Virus record (IMG/VR): IMGVR_UViG_3300021963_000034
Coordinates: 1-64,000 of that record
Source: a virus
Strand: one strand, 5' to 3'
Length of the DNA: 64,000 nucleotides
Part shown: in pieces, positions 38,638 to 46,507 of the stretch
How positions within the stretch are numbered: position 1 is the first letter of the stretch
Layout: every line of letters starts with the position of its first letter
Notes under the pieces: generated by a model
Seen by the model: the letters and a program-made list of their open reading frames with translations, nothing else
The model's database searches: none
What the model was told of the DNA's origin: nothing
Program-made: the position numbers and the translations under genes

Positions 38638-39178
38638 AAAACCTATTGAAACTCTTCCAACAAACCCCTTTGTATTTGAGATTCTAGAACTTGCCTCAAA
38701 GCAAAGAAGCAATGCAAAGAAAGTAGAAGTTCTTAAGACATATGAACACGATTCTCTAAAAGCAATTTTTATTTGGAACTTTGATGAGTCTGTTATTTCC
38801 CTTCTTCCCGAAGGTCAAGTTCCATATGCCAGTACAGGAGAGCAAACATCCTATAGTGGAACTCTAAGTGGAAAAATTGAAGACGCAGTATCTAAGATGC
38901 AAGAGTTAAACTCAAATTCTCTTGGATCAATGGATCAAGGAAAATCTTCCATCAGAAAAGAATATCATATGTTTTATAATTTCCTAAAAGGTGGTAATGA
39001 TGGATTGAGTTCTCTACGTAGAGAAACTATGTTTATTAATATTCTTCAGGGACTTCATCCTCTTGAGGCAGAAATTCTTTGTTTGGTAAAAGATAAAAAA
39101 CTTTCCAATAAATATAAGATATCTTTTGAAAATGTTAAAGAAGCATACCCCGATATTCAATGGGGTGGTCGTTCATGA
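38618..39178 (+). CDS. Conserved T4-like cyanophage protein
   Basis: 186 aa from ATG 38618, within the acidic tail of the previous gene. Conserved-looking core PIETLPTNPFVFEILELASK, IWNFDESVISLLPEG and helical C-terminal half (NILQGLHPLEAEILCLVKDK). I recognise it as a family widespread in T4-like phages but with no assigned function. Overlaps the next start (ATGA). Confidence 0.65.
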   Translation: MKKATIEKPIETLPTNPFVFEILELASKQRSNAKKVEVLKTYEHDSLKAIFIWNFDESVISLLPEGQVPYASTGEQTSYSGTLSGKIEDAVSKMQELNSNSLGSMDQGKSSIRKEYHMFYNFLKGGNDGLSSLRRETMFINILQGLHPLEAEILCLVKDKKLSNKYKISFENVKEAYPDIQWGGRS

Positions 39179-39513
39179 GTGCAGTAGTAGGAGAAAAGAA
39201 AAAAATGGCAGAAAATAAAACCAAGATTAATAAAGTTCTGCCACATGAATATGGATGCGAAATTCTTTTAGAAAAAACTACTGTAGAAAAAGCAAAAGAT
39301 TCTTCACTCCCAAATGATGCATATTTAATTTGGTATATCGTTGATGATGAAGAATGTATTGATCTAACTCGTTGCCCCAAACGAGTAAATCTTTTTGATA
39401 TGTACTACGATAAGTATGGTCCTGGTGCTGTTAAAAAAATTGATTTTGGGTATGGTAGAACTAATCCAAAACTTTGGGGATATAAACAACCAGAGAAAAA
39501 GAAAAGAAAATGA
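39175..39513 (+). CDS. Conserved hypothetical protein
   Basis: 112 aa from ATG 39175. Features: LPHEYGCEILLEKTTVEKAK, an alpha/beta middle, a C-terminus rich in Lys (QPEKKKRK). Start and stop both overlap neighbours by 4 nt. Function unknown. Confidence 0.6.
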   Translation: MSAVVGEKKKMAENKTKINKVLPHEYGCEILLEKTTVEKAKDSSLPNDAYLIWYIVDDEECIDLTRCPKRVNLFDMYYDKYGPGAVKKIDFGYGRTNPKLWGYKQPEKKKRK

Positions 39514-39689
39514 GTTCAGGATTTGATGTAGAAATTGAAATGCCGAAGTCTGATATTGACAAACTTCTTAAGCAGTATAAAAAAATAAAAAAGTATCAAA
39601 AATCATCTCTGTATGCTATCAAAACAATGGACGGCACAGAAGATATTGTGAGTTCATTGATAAAGGAAGCGGAGGAGAATCCACTGTAA
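39510..39689 (+). CDS. Conserved small helical protein
   Basis: 59 aa from ATG 39510 to TAA 39687-39689. Lys/Ile-rich amphipathic helix (DIDKLLKQYKKIKKYQKSS) and acidic C-terminus. Immediately before speD. Function unknown. Confidence 0.5.
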   Translation: MSSGFDVEIEMPKSDIDKLLKQYKKIKKYQKSSLYAIKTMDGTEDIVSSLIKEAEENPL

Positions 39690-40016
39690 ATGGGAAAGCA
39701 TTATCTACTTAACTTGTATGGATGCTCGTTTGTCCTTTTGGACGACGAGCGTTGTCTTATAGACTTACTAGAAAACGCAGCAGTAGCAAGTGGTGCTACT
39801 GTGGTTCAAACTATCTCAAAAAAGTTTGAACCACAGGGAGTTACTGTTATTTGTTTATTGTCTGAAAGTCATATTAGTATTCATACTTGGCCTGAAGAAG
39901 GTAAGGCAGCAGTGGACGTTTATACCTGTGGTGATTGTAATCCAAAGATTGGGTGTGATATGATTATCGAACAACTCTTTGCACAGAACCATACATTAAG
40001 TTATATTGAACGGTAA
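39690..40016 (+). CDS. speD: S-adenosylmethionine decarboxylase proenzyme
   Basis: 108 aa, the short prokaryotic class. The self-cleavage site is Glu-Ser in LLSESHISIHTWPEEGKA; the new Ser becomes the pyruvoyl group. The Cys in DVYTCGDCNP is also conserved. It makes decarboxylated SAM for spermidine synthesis. It is a common cyanophage auxiliary gene. No other polyamine gene is visible nearby. Confidence 0.95.
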   Translation: MGKHYLLNLYGCSFVLLDDERCLIDLLENAAVASGATVVQTISKKFEPQGVTVICLLSESHISIHTWPEEGKAAVDVYTCGDCNPKIGCDMIIEQLFAQNHTLSYIER

Positions 40017-40034
40017 CAAAAGTTACAAAAGTAC

Positions 40035-40064
40035 TTGTATAGATAATGTAACTAGAGGTATAAT
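40035..40064 (+). promoter_or_regulatory. Sigma70-type promoter
   Basis: TTGTAT (40035-40040), 18-nt spacer, TATAAT (40059-40064), 21 nt before the 40085 gene. Confidence 0.65.
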
Positions 40065-40084
40065 AATCCTCTACCGTTCATCCT

Positions 40085-40288
40085 ATGACTAAAGCACTCT
40101 TGCTTTTAGCATGGGTTCCTTTCCTCTTTGTTTCAGCGCCACAAGCATCTAGCATCCAACAGGTTGCAGTTTCTTGTGACACCGCGATGGAACTAATGGA
40201 CATCGTTAAAAACGGCGATGTAGTATCACAAAAGACAGAGGACCGATTGTTATTAGAACTCCGAAAGGATTTTATAGTAAAGTGCTAA
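40085..40288 (+). CDS. Exported small protein
   Basis: 67 aa with a signal peptide (LLLLAWVPFLFVSAPQASS). The mature part has two Cys, at about residues 31 and 67 (VAVSCDTAMELMDIVKNGD), that could form a disulfide. Its own promoter. Function unknown. Confidence 0.6.
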   Translation: MTKALLLLAWVPFLFVSAPQASSIQQVAVSCDTAMELMDIVKNGDVVSQKTEDRLLLELRKDFIVKC

Positions 40289-40290
40289 AA

Positions 40291-40380
40291 CCTAATAGGA
40301 CGGAAGTAAGCCGACGCGGAACGGATCGTTCATTCGCTATTCGCAAATAGCGAACGCAAACGCCGACTGAAGGAACGCTC
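40291..40380 (+). ncRNA. Candidate glutamine-type riboswitch (Downstream-peptide / glnA RNA-like)
   Basis: A 120-nt GC-rich gap holds signature blocks of the cyanobacterial glnA/Downstream-peptide RNAs: GGACGGAAGTAAG (40298-40310), CGTTC (40327-40331) and CTGAAGGAACG (40367-40377), with CGTTC/GAACG able to form the closing helix and a perfect hairpin TTCGCTATT-CGCA-AATAGCGAA inside it (40333-40354). GGAAGTAAG here lies 5' of CGTTC, not inside the helix as in known examples, and GCCGAC..GGAACG occurs twice (40310-40323, 40362-40377). So the element is permuted, duplicated or degenerate. It lies directly before a YRG-motif peptide gene, as expected for the Downstream-peptide class. Confidence 0.5.
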
Positions 40381-40408
40381 TTTAACCTAAAAAACTAAGG
40401 AGAACCCA

Positions 40409-40546
40409 ATGTCTAGAGTAGTATATCGTGGTGTTGAGTATGACACCCAAAAGCGTCTTGAGTATCAACAACAAATGATGCAGCAACCCCAACAATACAA
40501 CGAAACCTATCGTGGTGTTAAGTTTGTAAAGGAGGGGCATAAATGA
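40409..40546 (+). CDS. YRG-motif small protein (DUF4278-like)
   Basis: 45 aa from ATG 40409 (AAGGAG 6-11 nt upstream) to TGA 40544-40546. Two copies of a YRGV motif: VVYRGVEYDTQ and ETYRGVKFV, separated by a Gln-rich linker. The YRGxxY motif is that of short cyanobacterial DUF4278 peptides that lie behind glutamine-responsive RNAs. It may act in nitrogen-status signalling; the role is unknown even in the host. Confidence 0.6.
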   Translation: MSRVVYRGVEYDTQKRLEYQQQMMQQPQQYNETYRGVKFVKEGHK

Positions 40547-40641
40547 AGAAACTAAACTTCCTTCAACTCATTAAAGAGCAAAAACAAAAAGAAGAGAGGC
40601 GTCAAAAAGCATCTCTTGCTACTTTAGTAGCAGCAAAATAA
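40543..40641 (+). CDS. 32-aa basic peptide
   Basis: ATG 40543 (ATGA overlap) to TAA 40639-40641. KKLNFLQLIKEQKQKEERRQ: a charged helix. Co-transcribed with the YRG peptide and closed by a terminator. Function unknown. Confidence 0.5.
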   Translation: MKKLNFLQLIKEQKQKEERRQKASLATLVAAK

Positions 40642-40644
40642 TTT

Positions 40645-40683
40645 AGAGAGGGACTTGACTCCCTCTCTTTTTTTATGTATAAT
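40645..40683 (+). promoter_or_regulatory. Composite terminator-promoter
   Basis: Hairpin AGAGAGGG (40645-40652) / CCCTCTCT (40661-40668), loop ACTTGACT, then T-run. TTGACT (40655-40660) in the loop, 17-nt spacer, TATAAT (40678-40683). It ends the peptide operon and starts the thyX operon. The clearest of the set. Confidence 0.85.
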
Positions 40684-40706
40684 TACCTTTGTCGAGGTTA
40701 ATAAAC

Positions 40707-40892
40707 ATGGATCAAGAAAAGCTTAAGCTAATTGTCAGAAACCTTGAATCTCTGGTAGAATGTTTAAAGTCAGAGATTAGTTCTGATGAGGATTCTTTTA
40801 AACCAGAATTACAATATGAGGAAATTAAAAACTTTCTAAATGATTACGACGAAGTATTTTATGACGAGGAAGATGAATACAATGTTCGATGA
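40707..40892 (+). CDS. Conserved acidic protein
   Basis: 61 aa from ATG 40707 (a TTG at 40689 would add six residues). EKLKLIVRNLESLVECLKSE is a coiled-coil-like helix; the C-terminus is Asp/Glu/Tyr-rich. First gene after the promoter; overlaps thyX. Function unknown. Confidence 0.6.
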   Translation: MDQEKLKLIVRNLESLVECLKSEISSDEDSFKPELQYEEIKNFLNDYDEVFYDEEDEYNVR

Positions 40893-41592
40893 TTTTGAAT
40901 TTATGAAACCAGAAGTAAAACTAATTAGTGTTACTCCTGACGCAGAAAAGCATATGGCATATTGTGCTCGCGTAAGTAACCCTGCAAATCAGGAGAATGA
41001 AAAGTTCTCTGGACTACTCAAGTATTGTATTCAACATCAGCACTGGAGCATCTTTGAGCAAGCAAGTATGACTGTAGAAATTAATACTACAAGAGGTATC
41101 GCAGCTCAGATTTTACGTCATAGGTCATTTACATATCAAGAATTTTCGCAACGATATGCTGATGCTAATCTTCTGAATAATACTATTCCTCTTCCTGAAC
41201 TTCGTCGTCAGGATACAAAGAATCGTCAGAATAGTATCGATGATATTCCGGACTATCTGCGTCTAACTTTGACAGAAGATGTCCGCGTCCATTTTGAGAG
41301 TGCTCTACGCCTCTACAACCGCCTTCTGGAGAAAGGAGTGGCAAAGGAGTGTGCAAGGTTTGTACTGCCCTTAGCAACGCCTACAAGACTCTATATGACC
41401 GGTTCTGTAAGGTCATGGATCCATTATATTGATCTTCGTTCTGCACATGGTACACAGAAAGAACATATGGAGATTGCAGAACTTGTTCGCTGTATCTTTA
41501 CCTGCCAGTTCCCTGCGGTATCTGAAGCACTTGGTTGGACTCGTGAGGGATGTGTAGAATGTGTTGATCCACCTTCAGTCACTATTGAATAA
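40882..41592 (+). CDS. thyX: FAD-dependent thymidylate synthase
   Basis: 236 aa from ATG 40882 (GAGGAAG 10 nt upstream; ATG 40873 or 40903 are alternatives). The ThyX motif RHRSFTYQEFSQRY is at about residues 73-86. TGSVRSWIHYIDLR and AHGTQKEHMEIAE are also conserved. It makes dTMP from dUMP using methylene-tetrahydrofolate, NADPH and FAD. Standard in T4-like cyanophages for phage DNA synthesis. Confidence 0.95.
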   Translation: MFDDFEFMKPEVKLISVTPDAEKHMAYCARVSNPANQENEKFSGLLKYCIQHQHWSIFEQASMTVEINTTRGIAAQILRHRSFTYQEFSQRYADANLLNNTIPLPELRRQDTKNRQNSIDDIPDYLRLTLTEDVRVHFESALRLYNRLLEKGVAKECARFVLPLATPTRLYMTGSVRSWIHYIDLRSAHGTQKEHMEIAELVRCIFTCQFPAVSEALGWTREGCVECVDPPSVTIE

Positions 41593-41621
41593 ATATCCTT
41601 ACATACTATGGAGGTGTAACA

Positions 41622-41870
41622 TTGGCAACGTATCCAGTTTATAATAAAGTTACTGGTGAACAAAAAGAAGTTGTTCTCAGTGTTCATGATTGGGATCAGT
41701 GGAAAAAAGATAATCCAGATTGGGATAGAGATTGGTCTGATCCATCAACTTGTCCTGCATCTGGAGAAGTTGGTGAGATTTATGATCGACTTATAAAATC
41801 TCATCCAGGATGGAATGATGTTCTTCATAAAGCATCAAAAGCACCAGGATCAAAAGTAAAACCAATTTAA
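41622..41870 (+). CDS. Conserved T4-like cyanophage protein with TTG start
   Basis: 82 aa. The start is TTG 41622, set by a strong GGAGGTG at 41610-41616; no ATG is available in the conserved region. Start ATYPVYNKVTGEQKEVVLSV, then a Trp/Asp-rich DWDQWKKDNPDWDRDWSDP. AATAAATA at 41588-41595 may be a late promoter. The family lies upstream of phoH in related phages; function unknown. Confidence 0.7.
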   Translation: MATYPVYNKVTGEQKEVVLSVHDWDQWKKDNPDWDRDWSDPSTCPASGEVGEIYDRLIKSHPGWNDVLHKASKAPGSKVKPI

Positions 41871-41877
41871 TCATTCT

Positions 41878-42630
41878 ATGGCAAGAAGAAGAAAAGAAGA
41901 CCAACCAATTGGTGTTGGGATGACTGCTAAGCAGATGAAGCGTAAAAAACCAATCAATCTAGATTTAATTAGAGAGATTGAACCACTAACAGATAATCAA
42001 AAACTTTTATATCAAGCATACGAAAAGGGACAAAATATCGTTGCATATGGATGCGCAGGAACAGGTAAGACATTCATCACGCTTTATAACGCTCTTCAAG
42101 ACGTACTTGATGAAAGATCTCCTTACGAAAAGATTTATATCGTTAGGTCTCTTGTTGCTACCCGTGAAATTGGTTTTCTTCCTGGTGATCATGAAGACAA
42201 GTCATCACTTTATCAAATTCCCTATAAGAATATGGTGAAGTATATGTTTCAGATGCCAGATGATGCGTCGTTTGAAATGCTTTATGGAAATCTAAAACTT
42301 CAAGGAACAATTAGTTTTTGGTCTACTTCCTTTATTCGTGGAACTACTCTGGATAATGCAATCATCATTGTCGATGAATTTCAAAACTTGAATTTTCATG
42401 AACTTGATAGTATCATTACTCGTGTAGGTGAAAATAGTAAGATTATGTTCTGTGGAGATGCTACTCAAAGCGATCTTATTAAAACGAACGAAAAGAATGG
42501 AATTATCGATTTTATGAAAGTTCTTCGCGTGATGCCTTCAATTGATATTATTGAATTTGGAGTTGATGATATCGTCCGCTCTGGATTTGTGAAGGAATAT
42601 ATTCTTGCTAAAATGGAAGTCGGTGTATGA
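41878..42630 (+). CDS. phoH: PhoH-like ATPase
   Basis: 250 aa. Walker A GCAGTGKTF at about residues 58-66, Walker B AIIIVDEFQN, and GDATQSDLI: the PhoH/RecD-like P-loop core. Very common in cyanophages. Its role in the phage is unknown; links to phosphate stress and to RNA metabolism are proposed. Start 7 nt after the previous gene; overlaps the nuclease gene by 4 nt. Confidence 0.95.
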   Translation: MARRRKEDQPIGVGMTAKQMKRKKPINLDLIREIEPLTDNQKLLYQAYEKGQNIVAYGCAGTGKTFITLYNALQDVLDERSPYEKIYIVRSLVATREIGFLPGDHEDKSSLYQIPYKNMVKYMFQMPDDASFEMLYGNLKLQGTISFWSTSFIRGTTLDNAIIIVDEFQNLNFHELDSIITRVGENSKIMFCGDATQSDLIKTNEKNGIIDFMKVLRVMPSIDIIEFGVDDIVRSGFVKEYILAKMEVGV

Positions 42631-43307
42631 GTTTTATTCATTGTAATTACTTAGGTGATCTTGAATTAGAAAAGAAAGAAACAAATGGCATCCGCTTGTA
42701 TAATCTTCCTGATGGTCAGTGGGTGCCATCAATTACATCTGTGACTTCTTTTTATAATCGCGATATCTTTATTAAGTGGAGAAAAAGAGTAGGACTGGAA
42801 GAGGCAAATCGAATTACTAAAAGAGCCACTGCAAGAGGAACCGATTTTCACCAAGTCTGTCAAGATTATTTGGAAAACAAAGAACTTGATTGGAATGATT
42901 ATCAACCAATGACAAAGATAATGTTTTCTTACGCAAAACCTTATCTTAATAAGATAAATAATATTCATGCAATTGAAAGGACACTTTATTCTGAATATTT
43001 GGGACTTGCTGGAAGAGTAGATTGTATTGCAGAATACGAAGGAGAACTAGCAGTAATAGATTTTAAAACATCTGAGAAGATTAAACCCGAGGAGTGGATT
43101 GAAAATTATTTTGTTCAAGAAACTTTTTATGCTGCAGCATATTACGAACTCACTGGTCAGGTTGTTAAGAAACTTATTACACTCATGGTAACTCCTGGTG
43201 GAGAAGTGAAAGTATTTGACAAAAGAAACAAAGGCGACTATATTAAACTATTAGTTCGTTATATTAAAGAATTTGTACATCACAATACTAGGTCAGATGG
43301 AGAATGA
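42627..43307 (+). CDS. RecB-like PD-(D/E)XK exonuclease
   Basis: 226 aa. Nuclease core GRVDCIAEYEGELAVIDFKT with D and DxK, upstream ARGTDFHQVCQDYLE (the GxxxH helix) and a QxxxY-type motif QETFYAAAYYELTG. This is the Cas4/MGME1-like exonuclease pattern. Probably processes DNA ends in replication or recombination. Sits just before gp33. Confidence 0.85.
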   Translation: MSFIHCNYLGDLELEKKETNGIRLYNLPDGQWVPSITSVTSFYNRDIFIKWRKRVGLEEANRITKRATARGTDFHQVCQDYLENKELDWNDYQPMTKIMFSYAKPYLNKINNIHAIERTLYSEYLGLAGRVDCIAEYEGELAVIDFKTSEKIKPEEWIENYFVQETFYAAAYYELTGQVVKKLITLMVTPGGEVKVFDKRNKGDYIKLLVRYIKEFVHHNTRSDGE

Positions 43308-43554
43308 ATTAGAGAAAGCATTAGAAAGTAAGTTTTTTTGTCCCTCTAAATTCGCACAAGAAATCGAAAATCTTGTACAAGTTAATGTTGAAATGAACTA
43401 TATCGATGCCATTGTTTATTTTTGTGAACAAAATAACATCGATATAGAGTCAGTGCCAAAACTTATTTCAAAACCATTGAAAGAGAAAATTAAGTATGAA
43501 GCAATGGAACTTAATTTTTTAAAGAAAACATCTCGTGCTAAATTAGTTTTTTGA
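43297..43554 (+). CDS. 33: gp33-like late transcription co-activator
   Basis: 85 aa from ATG 43297. Conserved block NYIDAIVYFCEQNNIDIESV then KLISKPLKEKIKYEAMELNF. Identification rests on this block and on gene order: T4 has 33-59-32, and the same order occurs here. In T4, gp33 links RNA polymerase to the sliding clamp for late promoters, together with gp55. The late TATAAATA motifs in this window need such a factor. Confidence 0.78.
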   Translation: MENELEKALESKFFCPSKFAQEIENLVQVNVEMNYIDAIVYFCEQNNIDIESVPKLISKPLKEKIKYEAMELNFLKKTSRAKLVF

Positions 43555-44151
43555 ATGATTCCTTTTGATGCTTATAAATGTTATTTGTCTTTGAAAAATC
43601 ATTTTACCAAAGACAATTATGATTACCATAAGTATTGTGGTAAAAGTAGAGCAACTCTTCAATCTTTTTATAGAAGAAAAGATAGGATGTGGTTTGAAAA
43701 AGTTTCCAGACAAAAATCTGATAAAGAGGTAGAAGAGTTTTTCGTCGCCAATTTCGTATCATGCAATGATCCAGAAACTCTCTGGATTGGAGAAATGATT
43801 AAAGATGGTGAAGGAAGATATACTGAATGGAAAAAGAAAATACAATCTCTTTCATATATCTTTAAACAAGAAACAGAAAATTTATTTTCTGAAAACAAAT
43901 TTGAGGATGTTTTTAAGTGTTCTAAGGGACATCCTCCAATCTTAAAAAAGTTCCTGAACGGTAATATTAGCCTAGAAACTCTAGTCATATATGATAAAAT
44001 ATTCCTGTTCGGGAATGACTTTGATAAGAAACTTCAAGACCCGGTATGGCAAACCGTCAGTCGTAGGATTAAAAAATATAATCCATTTCTAAATATTGAT
44101 GTATTTCGTTACCGAAAAATTTTAAAGGAAGTAGTTCTAGGAGAAAGATGA
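43555..44151 (+). CDS. 59: gp59-like helicase loader
   Basis: 198 aa, close to T4 gp59 (217). The spacing of aromatic and basic residues resembles it: YKCYLSLKNHFTKDNYDYHK at the start, SFYRRKDRMWFEKVSRQ, FFVANFVSCNDPETLWIGEM and SLETLVIYDKIFLF. gp59 loads the gp41 helicase on gp32-coated DNA at forks. It starts one base after gp33's stop. Confidence 0.82.
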   Translation: MIPFDAYKCYLSLKNHFTKDNYDYHKYCGKSRATLQSFYRRKDRMWFEKVSRQKSDKEVEEFFVANFVSCNDPETLWIGEMIKDGEGRYTEWKKKIQSLSYIFKQETENLFSENKFEDVFKCSKGHPPILKKFLNGNISLETLVIYDKIFLFGNDFDKKLQDPVWQTVSRRIKKYNPFLNIDVFRYRKILKEVVLGER

Positions 44152-44492
44152 GTTTTTTTAATTCTGAAGTTGTACGTGCTGAGATGGTAGAAATATCTGA
44201 ACTTCAAGAGGAAATTTATGGAAGTGTCTTTAAATTTCCAGCTATGACGAAAGAAGATAAAATTAAGCATGTTGATCTTTTAGAAAAACTTTTGAATAAG
44301 CAACAAATTCTTTATACTCGTTTAAGTTTATCTGATGATCCTGAAGCTCAGGAAATGAAAAAACGGATAACAGAATCTGCTTCTATGATGGGTCTTCCTT
44401 CTGGAGTGGACATGAATATCATCTTTGGTAATATGACTAAGATGCTTGAAGTGATGAGGAAACAGATTGACAAGACTGGTTCCGACCTGTAG
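44148..44492 (+). CDS. DUF1825-like protein between gp59 and gp32
   Basis: 114 aa. MSFFNSEVVRAEMVEISELQ, a helical body (KHVDLLEKLLNKQQILYTRL, then SLSDDPEAQEMKK) and NIIFGNMTKMLEVMRKQID. The pattern resembles DUF1825, a family of small cyanobacterial proteins with a GFF(D/N)S start. It interrupts the T4 gene order 59-32. Possibly a host-derived protein recruited to replication; unproven. Confidence 0.68.
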   Translation: MSFFNSEVVRAEMVEISELQEEIYGSVFKFPAMTKEDKIKHVDLLEKLLNKQQILYTRLSLSDDPEAQEMKKRITESASMMGLPSGVDMNIIFGNMTKMLEVMRKQIDKTGSDL

Positions 44493-44539
44493 AATAACGA
44501 AGTACACAAAGGCCAAATCTCAACAAATAAGAGGTACAA

Positions 44540-45493
44540 ATGTCTAATTTTGCAAATCTTAAAAAGCAATCTTCGCTTGGTTCATTGACTGAGAAACTAG
44601 TGAAGCAAGTCGAGAAGATGAATACCACTTCTGGTGGTGCTGATGAACGTCTCTGGAAACCTGAGATGGATAAAACTGGAGTAGGTTCTGCAGTTGTTCG
44701 TTTCCTGCCTGCTCCTGATGGCGAAGATGTTCCTTGGGTAAAGATGTATACTCACGCTTTCCAAGGTCCTGGTGGTTGGTATATTGAAAACAGTTTGACT
44801 ACGATTGGTCAAAAAGATCCTGTTAGTGAATACAATCGTGGTCTCTGGAATAGTGGTAGCGAGAAAGATAAGGAAACTGTTCGTAAGCAAAAGCGTAAAC
44901 TTTCTTACTACAGCAACATTTATGTTGTAAAGGATCCTGCTAATCCATCTAACGAAGGTAAAGTATTTCTCTTTAAGTATGGTAAGAAGATCTTTGATAA
45001 GATTCTGAATGCTATGCAACCTGAGTTTGATGATGAAGATCCGATCAATCCTTTTGACTTCTGGCAAGGTGCAAACTTCAAGATCAAGATCGTGAAGAAA
45101 GATGGTTATTGGAACTATGATAAGTCTGAATTTGATCGTGTTGCTCCTCTTCTGGATGATGATGACGCACTTGAAGCACTTTGGAAGAAAGAGTATTCTC
45201 TGACTGCAATCACTGCTCCAGATCAGTTTAAGACTTATGAAGAACTTGAGAAGCGTATGAATTACGTTCTTGGTGTTGGTGGAACTAATACACCCACTCA
45301 GTCTCGTGCAGTAGTTGAACAGGAAGATGTATACGAGTCTTACAGTTCTCCCGTAACCCGTGAGGATAAAGTTATGGAAGAACTTGAGCAGTCTTATACT
45401 CGTTCTAAGTCTCCTTCACTTCCAGTTATCTCTCAAGATACTGATGATGAAGATGACGCTCTTTCTTATTTCCAGCGACTTGCTGAAGATTGA
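44540..45493 (+). CDS. 32: Single-stranded DNA-binding protein gp32
   Basis: 317 aa. A basic N-terminus (FANLKKQSSLGSLTEKLVKQ) for cooperativity, the OB-fold core with VVRFLPAPDGEDVPWVKMYT, GPGGWYIENSLTTIG and KVFLFKYGKKIFDKI, and an acidic C-terminus (SQDTDDEDDALSYFQ) for partner binding. Coats single-stranded DNA in replication and repair. The stop abuts the convergent gp53 stop with no gap. Confidence 0.95.
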   Translation: MSNFANLKKQSSLGSLTEKLVKQVEKMNTTSGGADERLWKPEMDKTGVGSAVVRFLPAPDGEDVPWVKMYTHAFQGPGGWYIENSLTTIGQKDPVSEYNRGLWNSGSEKDKETVRKQKRKLSYYSNIYVVKDPANPSNEGKVFLFKYGKKIFDKILNAMQPEFDDEDPINPFDFWQGANFKIKIVKKDGYWNYDKSEFDRVAPLLDDDDALEALWKKEYSLTAITAPDQFKTYEELEKRMNYVLGVGGTNTPTQSRAVVEQEDVYESYSSPVTREDKVMEELEQSYTRSKSPSLPVISQDTDDEDDALSYFQRLAED

Positions 45494-46504
45494 TTATTCA
45501 GAAAGTTTAATATTGTGCGCTTTCTTTAGGGTATCACTCACATACTGGGTGCTACCCTTTTTATATGGCATAATATCTTCTAAGTCATTAAACATTACGT
45601 TCAGATAACTTGGTTTTAGTATAAAGATATTTCTTTTTCTATTTTCAATTTCAGATTCATATTCAAAATTTGTAACTGATCTTAAAATTGATGATGAAGG
45701 TAATAATGAGTAATAGTTTAGTCCTGCATCATAAAATTCGTAGTAGTATGAATTTCCTCCAGTTCCCACTTGAAAAATAACTTCCTCGCTGCCATTTGTA
45801 CTTAAAGTTGGTGTTGCGGAAATTGGTGTTCTTGGTAATTCATATGTAAATGAAACTGCAATGTCATCGAATGGAACATACGCGGAGGTAACTTCAAATC
45901 TACCATTGAATATTCTTTCTGAAATATTGTTGATATTAACTTCAGAACCAACGTTTAATCCTTTTATGCCGTTGTTTAATGTTATGGTTACTGTTTTTGA
46001 TGGTGTTCTGCCATCTCCAGAAAATATTTGAGTAATTTTTGAGTTATTCACTTCAATAAAATTACCGCTAGTCTTCCATGTATTTGGCATTTTTAATCCA
46101 GCAGGTAAGACAACAGCACCTCTAGAATCTGTAGTTCCTATAGTTTCATAGTGATGAACACCAGAGTATAAGTTTTCATATGATCCATATTTGTTTAGGA
46201 GAACTTCATCAAATACTGATAGTGGCAAAGGCCATTCTGTTTGAACACTGAGAATATTATTGGACAACAATACCACCCAATCTAGAGTTTCATCTCCGTA
46301 GACTTTATAAGCAACATTGTCTGGTCTATCACCTCCTTGGATTTGATATTTTTCAAAGAAAGAAAGATTTCCAAAAATGTCTTCTCTAAGTTTCCCTCTC
46401 TTGAATAAATTTTTTACAGGAACACTGTCTGTAATTGAACTATATTGAGTAGTTCTATCTACATATTCGAAGTTTGGTACTTGTCTGAAATATGGTTTTG
46501 CCAT
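45494..46504 (-). CDS. 53: Baseplate wedge protein gp53
   Basis: 336 aa, minus strand. N-terminal region YFRQVPNFEYVDRTTQYSSI, DIFGNLSFFEKYQIQGGDRP and ETLDWVVLLSNNI is conserved in gp53 and carries the LysM-like peptidoglycan-related fold. gp53 joins the six wedges. Longer than T4 gp53 (196 aa) because of a strand-rich insert. Third structural gene of the minus-strand operon; 3 nt after gp48. Confidence 0.88.
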   Translation of the reverse strand: MAKPYFRQVPNFEYVDRTTQYSSITDSVPVKNLFKRGKLREDIFGNLSFFEKYQIQGGDRPDNVAYKVYGDETLDWVVLLSNNILSVQTEWPLPLSVFDEVLLNKYGSYENLYSGVHHYETIGTTDSRGAVVLPAGLKMPNTWKTSGNFIEVNNSKITQIFSGDGRTPSKTVTITLNNGIKGLNVGSEVNINNISERIFNGRFEVTSAYVPFDDIAVSFTYELPRTPISATPTLSTNGSEEVIFQVGTGGNSYYYEFYDAGLNYYSLLPSSSILRSVTNFEYESEIENRKRNIFILKPSYLNVMFNDLEDIMPYKKGSTQYVSDTLKKAHNIKLSE

Positions 46505-46507
46505 TTT

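Noticed and set aside
44597-45067. Minus-strand 156-codon frame inside gp32
   Set aside because: Shadow of gp32, which is unambiguous; no initiation signals.
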